Source of the DNA: Flectonema sp. DT1601 | Lineage: Eukaryota; Euglenozoa; Diplonemea; Diplonemida; Diplonemidae | Direction: 5' to 3' | DNA: 64,000 nucleotides | Assembly (NCBI GenBank): GCA_964019425.1 | Contig: OZ025843.1 | Span: 558,001-622,000 of the forward strand | Shown here: positions 1 through 9,089 of the stretch, piece by piece | Layout of the letters: each line of letters begins with the position of its first letter | How positions within the stretch are numbered: position 1 is the first letter of the stretch | The notes under the pieces: model-generated | What the model was told of the DNA's origin: nothing | The model's input: only the letters and a program-made list of their open reading frames with translations | Database searches by the model: none | Translations under genes and position numbers: made by a program

Positions 1-388
1 TTAAGTCTGACAAATTGGAAAACACGGGAAACATAGGTAGGCTCCGCCTGAGGACGTAAGAAGAGCGGCAACGGAAAAAATAAATGGTCACGCGTCCTTG
101 AAATTGGACACACGAAGCTAATTCGGTTACCATTCCTACCATCGATAAGGAAAACAAAGAGTCGAGCATATAACTAGAGCGGTGGTCAAAGACCACTTGA
201 ACAGCCCGAAGGCCTGCCCTCAAGAGAAATTTATAAGGAGAATAGGAGAAGAAGGAGACAGGAGTGTTGGATGAGACACTGCGACAACACCGAAGGTGAT
301 GTGCAGTTACCCAACCAGGAGATGATTGATAATGATGAAAATACTGAAATAATAACAAATTGATATTGGCGACTACATGTCACCTACT
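1..388. other. Spacer, no gene recognised
   Basis: No supported reading frame on either strand. Base composition is more balanced than in the AT-rich spacers elsewhere, and it matches the LINE fragment that follows. It may be the 3' untranslated part of that minus-strand element, but no terminal A-tail or target-site duplication can be seen, because the window starts here. Confidence 0.4.
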
Positions 389-817
389 TTACTTCCAAAG
401 TCTAAGGTTAGATGTTTGTTCCATCCACCTTATGATCAACGCGAGTGATGGAAGCCACGCTAAAGTGAAGAGGGCTTCAAGGTTAGGAATTTCGTTGGCA
501 ATAATAAGTTCCCGGTCGCGATCCCACTTGCCGGTCAGTGTTGAGAAGCCCAGGATTTTGAACCTGGCCGAGTCGAGTTTGGGAGATTGACATCCCTGCA
601 GCAGGTGAACCTGTGAGGACGGTTCGCCACAAAATGGGCAGTCGATCGTCTTGCGCCAGTTCTGAATTAGCGGGTGACATCCTGTCCGGAAGTTCGCTAT
701 CCGTATCTCGTCGGCTCTTTCCATCCCAGGAGGGTATTTAACGGAACGGCCTCTGATGAGGTGTTTGTAGCAGGTGTAACCACTCACGTTAAGCAGATCC
801 TTTTTTGATGCAGCGCT
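389..817 (-). mobile_element. 5'-truncated LINE (non-LTR retrotransposon) fragment, C-terminal end of the reverse-transcriptase ORF
   Basis: The minus strand stays open from a TGA at 818-820 down to a stop at 389. It encodes a segment reading IANFRTGCHPL followed by CPFCGEPSSQVHLLQGC, a C-x2-C-x7-H-x4-C knuckle. This order is typical of the region after the reverse transcriptase domain in LINEs of the Jockey/CR1/R1 type, where a TGH-like helix precedes a CCHC zinc knuckle. The catalytic reverse transcriptase core is absent and the upstream side ends near a T-run at about 860-872, so this is a dead 5'-truncated copy. It is the only plausible coding stretch in the window on the minus strand. 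The family assignment beyond LINE is not secure. Confidence 0.6.
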
Positions 818-1108
818 TCACATGTGATGATCGCGAGAAGTACGTGCCTTATCTTTCTTTTTTTTTTTTTTTCACTTTTCCTGAATAACTAATAACATAT
901 AAAATTCCTTTTTGAGGGTTCGCGGAAAAGTTCACTGTGTGTACATTATGACGAGAAGCTAAGTTGCAAATTCAAAAAAAGCAGCTGAAGAGGATACTTC
1001 GAACAACTGGAATTACTGGCGAGTTTTTTTTCATTCACAAAGTCAACTTGATAAGTTGATTAAATGTCATTTTCTTTTTAAAAGGATTTATCATCCAATA
1101 GAAAAAAA
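818..1108. other. Spacer upstream of the LicD-like gene
   Basis: Holds a T-run at about 860-872 next to the broken end of the LINE fragment. It then runs into an AT-rich leader with a pyrimidine tract ending in AG at 1083-1084, 25 bases before the ATG at 1109. That AG is a candidate trans-splice acceptor. Nothing else is recognised. Confidence 0.4.
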
Positions 1109-1966
1109 ATGAATCGCGTTCCAATCCCCCCGCTTCCAACACTTGCTAAAATAGCATTGTTAGTAGTCGTATTTATATTATTGGGGGAATACTATCGGAG
1201 AGATACACAGCAGGGGACTCGATCTGGAACTCGTTGTAGGGCGATGGGATCGAACGTATTAAAACACATAGGTAGGAATAACTTAATTATAAACGACGAT
1301 ACGAGTGACCGTATATACAGTGATGAAGGATTTACGAGTCCGTTGGCTTGTGGAGTACAAAAAGAAGTGGATGTGAATACAGCTCAATTGTCAATACTGG
1401 ACATAATACCACAAATAATGGTTTATATGGACAGTGTTGGTATTTTGTCTTGGGTTGACAGAGATAATCTTGCGGCAGTGACATCGTCTCAAGGAGGTTT
1501 TTTTAAATCTGACTACACGTTTGATGTTGGTGTTCTGTCATCTGATTTTATGCTTCTGCAGCAGTCTTTTAAAAGGCAATCGACTCTTCTGTCAGTTACT
1601 GACACGGATGCCGTTGGTGCTTCGAAAAACTCATCTCATGTGTATCCGCTTTGGGATGACACTTCCAACAGTACTATTGTGGTGTTGGGTTCAGAAAATA
1701 TTTGCGTTTTTCACAAATCCACTGGTGCTGCGATATTTATACGGCCGTATGCCCCAGCTGAATATCCTACCCTGCGAGAGGTACCGTTTCTTGAATCTTG
1801 TACTGTATATGGTGTGGGATACCAATGTCCTAAGCAATCAAGGCAGTATTTAAACCAAATAGCAGGTGGTAGTTGGGTTTACCGTGTTGGGAAATCAAGC
1901 GCTGGAAGATGGGTAGTCGTGTCGGCAGTGTTTGCAACAATAATGTATTGGGTACTACGAACTTAG
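1109..1966 (+). CDS. LicD/fukutin-like type II membrane protein
   Basis: A 285-residue protein starting at the first ATG after a pyrimidine-AG leader. Residues about 11-27 form a hydrophobic anchor and the last 19 residues are hydrophobic again. The central part resembles the LicD/fukutin/FKRP phosphotransferase superfamily. A helix ending in a stretch equivalent to the W-LD-GTLLG segment (SWVDRDNLAAV) is followed by a GGFF turn and the segment DYTFDVGVLSSDF, which matches the family's WDDDIDIGV block. A later VYPLWDD and a closing LNQIAGGSW resemble the family's C-terminal DVFPL and YG-W blocks. Family members transfer sugar or polyol phosphates in the Golgi or at the cell surface. Only one acidic residue of the usual metal-binding D-x-D remains, so activity is doubtful and the assignment is remote. 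The 3' end runs into T-rich spacer before VPS29. Confidence 0.5.
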   Translation: MNRVPIPPLPTLAKIALLVVVFILLGEYYRRDTQQGTRSGTRCRAMGSNVLKHIGRNNLIINDDTSDRIYSDEGFTSPLACGVQKEVDVNTAQLSILDIIPQIMVYMDSVGILSWVDRDNLAAVTSSQGGFFKSDYTFDVGVLSSDFMLLQQSFKRQSTLLSVTDTDAVGASKNSSHVYPLWDDTSNSTIVVLGSENICVFHKSTGAAIFIRPYAPAEYPTLREVPFLESCTVYGVGYQCPKQSRQYLNQIAGGSWVYRVGKSSAGRWVVVSAVFATIMYWVLRT

Positions 1967-2101
1967 GATATGAGATATGTTTCGGTCTAGTTTTTTTTTT
2001 TTCTCCGTTTTTTTTTTTTTTCCTCTTAAGTCTGTTCAGTACTGACACTCATATGTATGATAATTACGTTACCTCAGAACTCACATAAGTATATAACAAC
2101 A

Positions 2102-2860
2102 ATGTTGGTATTGGTATTGGGCGACTTGAACATACCGCACAGGGCGGCTGACATCCCTGCAAAATTTAAAAAAATGTTGGCAAAGGCGAAGGAAGACGGA
2201 AAAATGTCTGCAGTTCTCTGCACTGGAAACCTCTGCACCGATGAACAGGTAGATTTCTTGAAAGCTCTTTGTGGTGACATCCATATCGTTCAAGGTGACT
2301 TCGACGACCTTAAGAAAAGTAGACCAGAATTCGAAGTTGTAAAATTGCAGAGCTTAAAGTTCGGTCTTATACATGGACATCAGGTATAATTAATTATCCC
2401 GAATTTTTATACAATTTTGAGTACGTCACCCGGACTCGAACTTGAGAGAAATTTTTTTTTTAAAAAAAAAAATAGGTTGTACCAGCTGGTGACCCATTGG
2501 CACTCGCAGCATGGCAGAGAAAGCTTGATTGCGACATTCTTATCAGTGGACACACTCACAAGTTTAAAGTGTCAGAGCAGGATGGTAAATTTTTTATCAA
2601 CCCTGGCAGTATTACTGGCTCGTTCTCAGCGACTGAGGATGAGGTCACCCCTAGCTTTGTTGTTATGGACATTTCGGTATGTTTTTTTTTTTTTTTTTGA
2701 ACCTATTTTTTTTTGTTTTTATGGTTTATATTGAAGAAAAGAAAAAAAAAAGTAACAACACCAACAACAGGGAGCAACAGTAACTAACTACATTTACCAA
2801 CTCGAAGGGGATGACATGAAAGTAAAGAAGAAGGAGTTTACTGTTCCGGGCAAAGAATAA
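2102..2860 (+). CDS. VPS29: Retromer subunit VPS29 (three exons)
   Basis: Retromer recycles membrane proteins from endosomes to the trans-Golgi, and VPS29 is its metallophosphoesterase-fold subunit. Exons are 2102-2383, 2476-2676 and 2771-2860, giving 190 residues, about the size of animal and yeast VPS29 cores. Diagnostic segments are [14 protein letters not shown] at the N-terminus, [21 protein letters not shown] at the end of exon 1, [11 protein letters not shown] and [11 protein letters not shown] in exon 2, and [14 protein letters not shown] in exon 3. The phosphoesterase motifs diverge from catalytic enzymes in the usual VPS29 manner. Both introns (92 and 94 bp) are phase 0 and GT-AG, with GTATAA and GTATGT donors. 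Intron 1 contains an inverted tRNA-like T-arm sequence near 2424-2447. The ATG at 2102 gives the family N-terminus; an in-frame ATG-like start further upstream would add a non-homologous stretch. A pyrimidine tract ending in CAG lies at 2037-2039. Confidence 0.95.
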
Positions 2861-3634
2861 GTATTTGGTATTCTGATGTAGTGATGCTGAGCAAATAAAA
2901 AAAAAAGGAGGGTCATCCTTCGGGGGTAGCAATTCAATGACGTTGTGACGTTTGTTCCTTGGAGGAATTTTTCTTGTTTTCCCTTTTAACCCGTTCCCCC
3001 CCCTCCCCTGTTTCTTTGAGATCCGAATGTTGTTATTCCACGAAGCTGGGGTAGCACTGTTTAGCGGGAAAACTAAGTGAGGGAGAATTTCTCATATTTT
3101 TTTCTTTCCTCCAATTCACGTTGTCACTTCGCTCAATCTGGCCTATCCCCAAAACAGTGCATTTTATGCAGGAAAAAAAAAAAAAAAAAAAAATGATGAA
3201 AGTTTCAAATTGACTTACATCAATCGAGATACGTATTTAATTCCAAACATAAAAAGTTTTTTAAAATAGAACTTTACGGGAGGCTATTTGCGATGATCTT
3301 TTTCTTTTTTTTCCCCTGTTGTGTGCACTGCTCAAAGTGGTGTTCCTCGTACTCGAGTGTAATTTTTTGAGTAAGAAGGAGAATGAACAAAAAATCCCCA
3401 TTGAAGAGTGTTCTTTTTTTTTCTCTTTTTTTTTTTCCAGCGACCCAGTTCATGTTTTGTCTTCTGGTGTGCAACATGAATGCCGTGTGAAGGCTAGTTT
3501 TGATTGATTCCATACATTATTCGAATGTGTTGTGTGTTGTGAGTTTTTTTTTTTTGTTTTGTTTTGTTTTTTGAATTCATTTATTTTAATCACATTTTTT
3601 TTTATTTCATTCTTGCAGATTTTTGGTGGACTGG

Positions 3635-3671
<37 letters not shown>

Positions 3672-3695
3672 AAAAAACTGACTCAGAATAAAAAA
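2861..3695. other. AT-rich spacer
   Basis: Contains mixed pyrimidine runs, an A-run near 3173-3193 and a long A-run at about 3636-3668. A clear acceptor-like site, TTTCATTCTTGCAG, ends at 3618, 78 bases before the polycystin ATG. Frames seen here on either strand are homopolymer translations and are not supported as genes. Confidence 0.5.
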
Positions 3696-6269
3696 ATGAC
3701 TGAAAAATCACTATCAAACCTGATCGCTAAGAAAGAAGATGCATACAAGATAGAGATGAAAGAACTAAATGAAGAAGCTGATAGATTCGAAAATGATTTC
3801 ATAAAGAGACTCGAAGCAGGTGAGGAACCTGTTGGCGAATTACAACAACATCAACAAAAAAAACCTTCTGAAGAAAAACTTGAAACTGAATCAGAAAAAT
3901 CATCGATGTTCGGTGAAGATAATGATGTTGATGACGATGAGAGTGACAAGCAATTAAATAAAATTAAAAAAAACAACTCTCCTGACAACAAACTTCTTCC
4001 AGAGGAAATTACGATCGGGTCTGTCAGAGCATCTGTGAAAAGAGACATAACAAAGACCCGGAGGTATAGAGTATTTCCTTGTTATATATTTTTTTTAATC
4101 TTTTTCTGTCTTGCAATTGGTATCGGAAACATGAGCAACGACGACCGATACTACATGGCCAACGCTATTAGAAATTTAGTTAATCACGATACCTTTCTTG
4201 AGAATCATACGGTTGACGACTTTTACAGTTGGACTGGAGCTTCAATGCGAAGACTTTGGTCAAAACGTGATTTAGCATCCTCGTTAGTCCCTCTTGATAG
4301 CAATTTATTGGTTGGCTTTGTTCATTTTCGACAGTGGAGGGTGTCACCCGAATATTGTAATAAGTCACCTCAGGTGTCGTTGTTGTCGACGGAAGCTAAG
4401 AAATTATTACCAAGACTGTGTCACAGTGAGTATAGTCCTGATAATGTGGATGTCGATCCGTATGGTCCGCAATTGCGTTGGGAACCTGTGAAAATGCAAA
4501 CTTTTGCTGTTAGCAGTGTACCGTTAGCCGCACAGTTGAAAACTTATGATGATTTGGAAACTGCATTTCCAGTTTCGATATATGCGAATGAGACTCTTGA
4601 GAGTGCCTTACAACAAGTGCAGTTACTTCAAACACAAAACTGGATAGATAGCAGTACTCGTGTTGTTGCGATGGATTTGCTGTTCTACAATCCAAATGTA
4701 GCGACATTCACTCTTTTTCATTTGATAACTGAGATTGACTCAACTGGGGATCTAATTCCCAGTTCGAAATCGACGTATTTCAGGTACCTGAGGGCTGATG
4801 AGAGTACGTTGTCTGGATTTTTACTTTTTTTGGATGTTGTTGTATTCACTTTCGCAGTTTGGTTTTTAATTGATATTTGGATGACTGTGAACAACCAAAG
4901 AAAATTAAACGGAGAAGGAAAACGTTGTTTTGGAATGTTTCATGCGATTGGGTTTTGGGAAGTTTACTATTTTGGGTTAATAATAATGTTGATACTGAGA
5001 TCGGCATTTCGATTTTGGTTATGGGCATCTGGAGCTGAAATATCTGAGTCATGGATTTCAAACAACAGTCACAAGTACGGAGGTGATGAAGACAAACTTA
5101 TGTTTCAATTTGCTTGTGACTACACAGTGAAATACCAACAGGTACTGTTGCTCGATGCCTGGGTTGCAATTTTCGCATGGCTTCGTTTGTTTGAGTTTCT
5201 TCAATACAATGAAAGGTTAAATCTAGTAACAGAAACAGTCGCTATCTCATTTGGTCAGTTGGGAGCAATGGTTATAATTTTTTTAATTATTTTGTTTGGA
5301 TTTTCAATTGCTGGAAGAATTTTCTACGGACACGCGATATTCGAATTCAGAACCCTACTGGACACTGCGGGATATCTCCTCCGTCTGGTATTCTCAGCTG
5401 ATTTAGGTGACTATCTTGATCTTGAAAAAGTACAACCGGTGATCACACCTCTCTTTATATTTTCATTTTTCATCTTAACCTGGTTGATTCTTCTTAACAT
5501 GGTTTTGGCTATTATTGCCGGATCATTTGGTCTTCTTCAGGAACGTGCCAACAAGTCAGCGAAGAGTTGGTTTTCAATGTTTGAAGATGTTAAAAAAGCC
5601 TTTGTGAGAATCCTACCTGTACGCGTTCAACGATCTTGGGCAAAGAGACAAGGACTTCCTGAACCAGAGGACCGTATCAAAGTAAGAATGGATCTACTAA
5701 GGGAATTAAAAAAACTTGAGAGGGAAACTGAAGATAAAAATCCAGCGAGTCCCAAGAAAAATAAAAAAAAACCAGCCAAAGATGCTGCTGGAGAGACGGA
5801 TCCAGATGGGTACATCGAAAAAGAATTATTCATACAAGACATAACCAGAGATATAATGAGTAAATCTACGGCAGAACACATTTATGAAAAAGCAGCAGCC
5901 AACATAAGCGGACCTCAGGAAAGAACTTTTAAGTTGAGTGAGCGTTTTGCACATCATTTGTCAAAACGACTAGTTCAGATTGAGAATCAAATTATGGGTC
6001 AGCAAAGTAACATAGACCGTATTCCAGCTATAGAGAAATCCTCTATCAGACAACACATTATTAATTTACAACCTAAAGTCGATCGACTCAACGTCCTTCA
6101 AGATGATATTAGAAGGGAACTTTGTGAGATTCACGCCAACCTTCCAATTCACTTTAATGAAATTAGAGGTGAATTCTCTCACCAAATGGCTAACTTAGAA
6201 GTAATTCATTCACAGAGGGTAGCACCACAACTACAGTCACTTATCAACAGAGGAAATAGACAGATGTGA
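3696..6269 (+). CDS. Polycystin-2-like (TRPP) cation channel
   Basis: An 857-residue channel from the ATG at 3696; the frame upstream is only poly-lysine from an A-run. The cytosolic N-terminus is acidic. TM1 is at about 129-146. A large extracellular polycystin (TOP) domain follows, including LRWEPV, NWIDSSTRVVAMDLLFYNPN and LFHLITEIDSTG, which match the family's WID-TR-V and YN-N-F blocks. TM2 to TM5 lie at about 373-397, 421-444, 482-502 and 518-541. The pore helix and filter read SADLGDY near 570, keeping the L-G-D filter of PKD2. TM6 ends in LLNMVLAIIAGSF. The C-terminal third is charged with a likely coiled coil (about 756-840), as in PKD2, where it drives trimer formation. In other protists such channels sit in the flagellar or contractile-vacuole membrane and pass Ca2+ and other cations. 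Intronless. Confidence 0.9.
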   Translation: MTEKSLSNLIAKKEDAYKIEMKELNEEADRFENDFIKRLEAGEEPVGELQQHQQKKPSEEKLETESEKSSMFGEDNDVDDDESDKQLNKIKKNNSPDNKLLPEEITIGSVRASVKRDITKTRRYRVFPCYIFFLIFFCLAIGIGNMSNDDRYYMANAIRNLVNHDTFLENHTVDDFYSWTGASMRRLWSKRDLASSLVPLDSNLLVGFVHFRQWRVSPEYCNKSPQVSLLSTEAKKLLPRLCHSEYSPDNVDVDPYGPQLRWEPVKMQTFAVSSVPLAAQLKTYDDLETAFPVSIYANETLESALQQVQLLQTQNWIDSSTRVVAMDLLFYNPNVATFTLFHLITEIDSTGDLIPSSKSTYFRYLRADESTLSGFLLFLDVVVFTFAVWFLIDIWMTVNNQRKLNGEGKRCFGMFHAIGFWEVYYFGLIIMLILRSAFRFWLWASGAEISESWISNNSHKYGGDEDKLMFQFACDYTVKYQQVLLLDAWVAIFAWLRLFEFLQYNERLNLVTETVAISFGQLGAMVIIFLIILFGFSIAGRIFYGHAIFEFRTLLDTAGYLLRLVFSADLGDYLDLEKVQPVITPLFIFSFFILTWLILLNMVLAIIAGSFGLLQERANKSAKSWFSMFEDVKKAFVRILPVRVQRSWAKRQGLPEPEDRIKVRMDLLRELKKLERETEDKNPASPKKNKKKPAKDAAGETDPDGYIEKELFIQDITRDIMSKSTAEHIYEKAAANISGPQERTFKLSERFAHHLSKRLVQIENQIMGQQSNIDRIPAIEKSSIRQHIINLQPKVDRLNVLQDDIRRELCEIHANLPIHFNEIRGEFSHQMANLEVIHSQRVAPQLQSLINRGNRQM

Positions 6270-6963
6270 ATGTCATGATTTCGTTTGGTAGCATGCTTGA
6301 CTTAATGGTGGTGATTGTTATAGTGATCCTCCTTTTATTTATTGTAGGAAGAAGTACTTTTTCCGTTGCTTGTGGGTGTCGACATTTTTTTTTAAATCTT
6401 GCCTCACACGAATCTGGAAAGGAAATTAACCAGAAGGTCGGAAAATTCGAATGGCCTCAAGCAACCAGTCCTGAGAAGTTAAGAACCCAACCATTACGTG
6501 TATTAGTCATTAGTCACACGGCGAGGAAAAAAAAAAAAAGTGTGGCGCACAACAATGGAGAATCTTCCTAATTTTTTTATCTGTTTTTTTCGTACCTACT
6601 TCCAATTCACAAGATACTCTCTTCCCTCTTCGATACCAATTAATTGATTTTTCTTATATTGCAACCAGGTTTTGACGGAGTTGCTTTCTATTTAATATTA
6701 GTATCGAGTTATCCTTTTAACATACATCCCCTTCTGTACCGACATTAGATTTTTAATATATTTTTTTAGATCTCATTATTAGATTGTTATACGAAATTGA
6801 GTTTTTTTTATTTTTTATTGTCAGTTAATTTTCTTTAAAAAATAACATTTCGTACGACAGAAAGATACTTAGAAAGACGTGTCTTCTAACCGTGTGATTG
6901 GATTTATTTTATATATATTTTTAAAATTTTTATTTTTCTCTTCTCAGGACAAAACAACATGTA
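6270..6963. other. Spacer after the polycystin gene
   Basis: AT-rich. A short frame (6275-6571, about 98 codons from ATG) has one hydrophobic helix but no recognisable domain, ends in poly-lysine from an A-run, and nearly overlaps the polycystin stop. It is probably chance. A pyrimidine tract ending in CAG at 6945-6947 is a candidate acceptor for the next gene. Confidence 0.4.
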
Positions 6964-7653
6964 ATGCGTCAACTACTAACATTAATAATCCTCCCAATGC
7001 TGTTTGGGTTTATGATTTCTGTTCAATACGTCCAATCATCTCCTAAATTAATTGAAGTATCAAACTCTAACTCAACTCTAACGAAAGCAACGAAGTTAAA
7101 ATTGTATGAAATCGAAAGAAAGACTCAAGACTTGTTTAATAGAGAATTCTGGACGTTTAATTACTCACTACCTGATATGGTAAGAGGTAAGGTGATTGAA
7201 GACGTATCAAAACTAATTCAGTCAGAAGTGATGGATTCAAGTGGATTTCACTCTGGGTTGAGAATGAGGTCTCATATTCCAGAAGAAACCATCCTTCAAA
7301 AAGTTATTTCGAATTCTTTTTTTTTAAAAGGATTGGAAGTGGCGGTTAAAGACAGCGCTTTTAATCTTCTCGATCAATATTTTATTCACTATTCGGCTTC
7401 TCATTTTTCAAGTGGACCAAAAGAAGAGCTCCCCCTTCAACCAAACAGATCATTTATTGTTTTATTCATCATTTCCAATAACGGAGTCCTCATCGAAATA
7501 GAAACCAGAGATGGGATGGTCGAACTATCACCGAAAGACTTTTCGATTCTAGTTGTTCAATCTCCTGGAGCTCATTTCACTATTCCAAGAGTTAAAAATG
7601 GAGCAGAGCTTACTGCCGTTGAAATGATTCTTTCATCGAGATATCTCCTTTAG
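6964..7653 (+). CDS. Secreted protein of unknown function
   Basis: A 229-residue protein that I do not recognise. Residues 1 to about 25 form a classic signal peptide (LLTLIILPMLFGFMISV), so the product should enter the secretory pathway. There is no second membrane segment. The body is mixed helix/strand with two or three possible N-glycosylation sites (NSNS, NYS, NRS) and no cysteine pairs of note. It starts 17 bases after a pyrimidine-CAG acceptor-like site. A decayed partial copy of its middle and 3' flank lies directly downstream (about 7784-8035), so this locus has undergone tandem duplication. Confidence 0.6.
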   Translation: MRQLLTLIILPMLFGFMISVQYVQSSPKLIEVSNSNSTLTKATKLKLYEIERKTQDLFNREFWTFNYSLPDMVRGKVIEDVSKLIQSEVMDSSGFHSGLRMRSHIPEETILQKVISNSFFLKGLEVAVKDSAFNLLDQYFIHYSASHFSSGPKEELPLQPNRSFIVLFIISNNGVLIEIETRDGMVELSPKDFSILVVQSPGAHFTIPRVKNGAELTAVEMILSSRYLL

Positions 7654-7783
7654 GTGTCAACGTACTGCTTTGGTAGAGGTGGTTCAGATTTATGTATTAA
7701 GCCTTATTACTGGTGGGTTGCTTATCTTTTTGTACCCATCGAAGGGAGTTTTATGTGATTGGAAAGAGGGAAAAAACGTGTCA

Positions 7784-8035
7784 AAAAACTAATTCAGTCA
7801 GAAGTGATGGATTCAAGTGGATTTCACTCTGGGTTGAGAATGAGGTCTCATAGATACCATCCTTCAGAAAGTTATTTCGAATTCTATTTTTTTTTTTTTT
7901 TTTAAAAAAAAGGATTAGAGGCAACGTACTCTTCTAATAAGAAGGGTTCGAGTAGAGGTGTTTGATTTGATGATATGATTTTACTGGTGGATTACTTACC
8001 TTTTTGTACCCATCGGAGGGGGTTATGTGATAGGA
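7784..8035 (+). pseudogene. Decayed tandem partial copy of the secreted-protein gene
   Basis: The stretch from 7784 to about 7852 repeats 7206-7275 of the gene upstream with almost no change. The next segment (CCATCCTTCAGAAAGTTATT) then matches the gene around 7290-7310 after a small deletion. A T-run follows in the position of the gene's shorter T-run. From about 7920 the copy skips the rest of the coding region and resumes matching the gene's 3' flank: the text around TTTTTGTACCCATCG at 8004-8018 matches 7728-7742. No start or usable frame remains. This is an internally deleted tandem duplicate of a host gene. Confidence 0.75.
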
Positions 8036-8335
8036 ACAATCACACCTTCCACCTGATGAAAAGACGCAGAAATTTATAATCGCTGTCTGAATAGCTTTAA
8101 CAACGTGATTTTTTTTCCTCTTTTTTTTTTTCTTTTCGTCATCTTTCTTTTTTTTCTTTTTTTTTTTTTTTCCCGTTAAGTTTCGTGATACCGAACAACC
8201 ATTTACTTAAATCGCAGTTAGATTCATGAGGGGGAAAAAATAAAAAAAAGCTGCCTTTTTTTCCCCTTCTTCTCTCTCTTTTATATCTCTTTTTCAGTAT
8301 TAACGAAAAAGAAGAAAAAAAAAAAAGGAAAATCC

Positions 8336-8872
8336 ATGAAACTGATTGTTGGCCTTGGTAATCCGGGATGGCTTGGCAGGGGAACTCCTCATAATTTTGG
8401 TCGAATGGTGGCTGCGAAGTTTTGTGGAGAAGTGAATGAGGGATCGAGAGAAAATTGGACTTTTCTCTGGGACTGCATGTGTTGGGAACAACAATTCAAC
8501 AACAAAACAACAGTAGTGCTACCAGGACTTTTTATAAATGGATCTGGTTGGTGTTTACAACGATACATATCAAAAAGACCAATCTCAATTAATGAAATAC
8601 TACTTATTGCTGACGATCTGAGGTATCCAATTGGAATTACTAAAATGACGAAAAGTATTGTAACTCGTCACAATGGACTTTTAGATATTTCACACCGACT
8701 TAAGACATCTTCCATAAGGGTACTTTCTGTTGGGGCTCAACGACCCAACAAAGATGTTCGACTACCATACTCTGGATTACTTCAGTCGGTTCCAACGGAA
8801 TTATCTCCAAAAGTAGACTCCGCGATAACTCAATCTGTTGAGATGGTCGTATCATTTTGTAATGATTCGTAG
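8336..8872 (+). CDS. Peptidyl-tRNA hydrolase, Pth type
   Basis: A 178-residue protein with the bacterial-type Pth fold signature; it frees tRNA from dropped-off peptidyl-tRNAs. It opens with LIVGLGNPGWLGRGTPHNFG, matching the family's VGLGNPG-x-TRHN block with the catalytic histidine in TPHN. LPGLFINGSG matches the P-x-x-MN-SG block, whose asparagine binds substrate. ILLIADDLRYPIG matches the DDLDL-LG block with the catalytic aspartate. RHNGLLDI matches the GHNGL block, and SVGAQRP matches the IG-GRP block. It is slightly shorter and more diverged than bacterial Pth (about 190 residues). In eukaryotes this type usually serves mitochondria or plastids, but no clear targeting peptide is visible before the first block. 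The ATG follows a strong pyrimidine tract ending in CAG at 8297. Confidence 0.85.
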   Translation: MKLIVGLGNPGWLGRGTPHNFGRMVAAKFCGEVNEGSRENWTFLWDCMCWEQQFNNKTTVVLPGLFINGSGWCLQRYISKRPISINEILLIADDLRYPIGITKMTKSIVTRHNGLLDISHRLKTSSIRVLSVGAQRPNKDVRLPYSGLLQSVPTELSPKVDSAITQSVEMVVSFCNDS

Positions 8873-9089
8873 CAAAGTAACTTTTAAACGAAACCTTCTT
8901 ATTATTATTCTATTCTCTCTGTTAAGTTAAGTTGGTTCTTTTTTTTTTTTTTTTAAAACTATAGATATTTCTCAGTTGAGATTCTAGATTCTTTTTTTTT
9001 TTTTTTTTGATTTAATTTTTTTTTACAAAGACACCCACACAGGATTATATTCACAAAAAAAAAAAAAAACAACAACAACAACCACCACA

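Noticed and set aside
160-360. Short + strand open stretch ending before the LINE fragment
   Set aside because: No usable start codon at its head, no homology, and it lies in the probable 3' region of a minus-strand LINE.
6275-6571. Short frame after the polycystin gene with one hydrophobic helix
   Set aside because: It nearly overlaps the polycystin stop, ends in poly-lysine from an A-run, has no own acceptor-like site and no recognisable domain.
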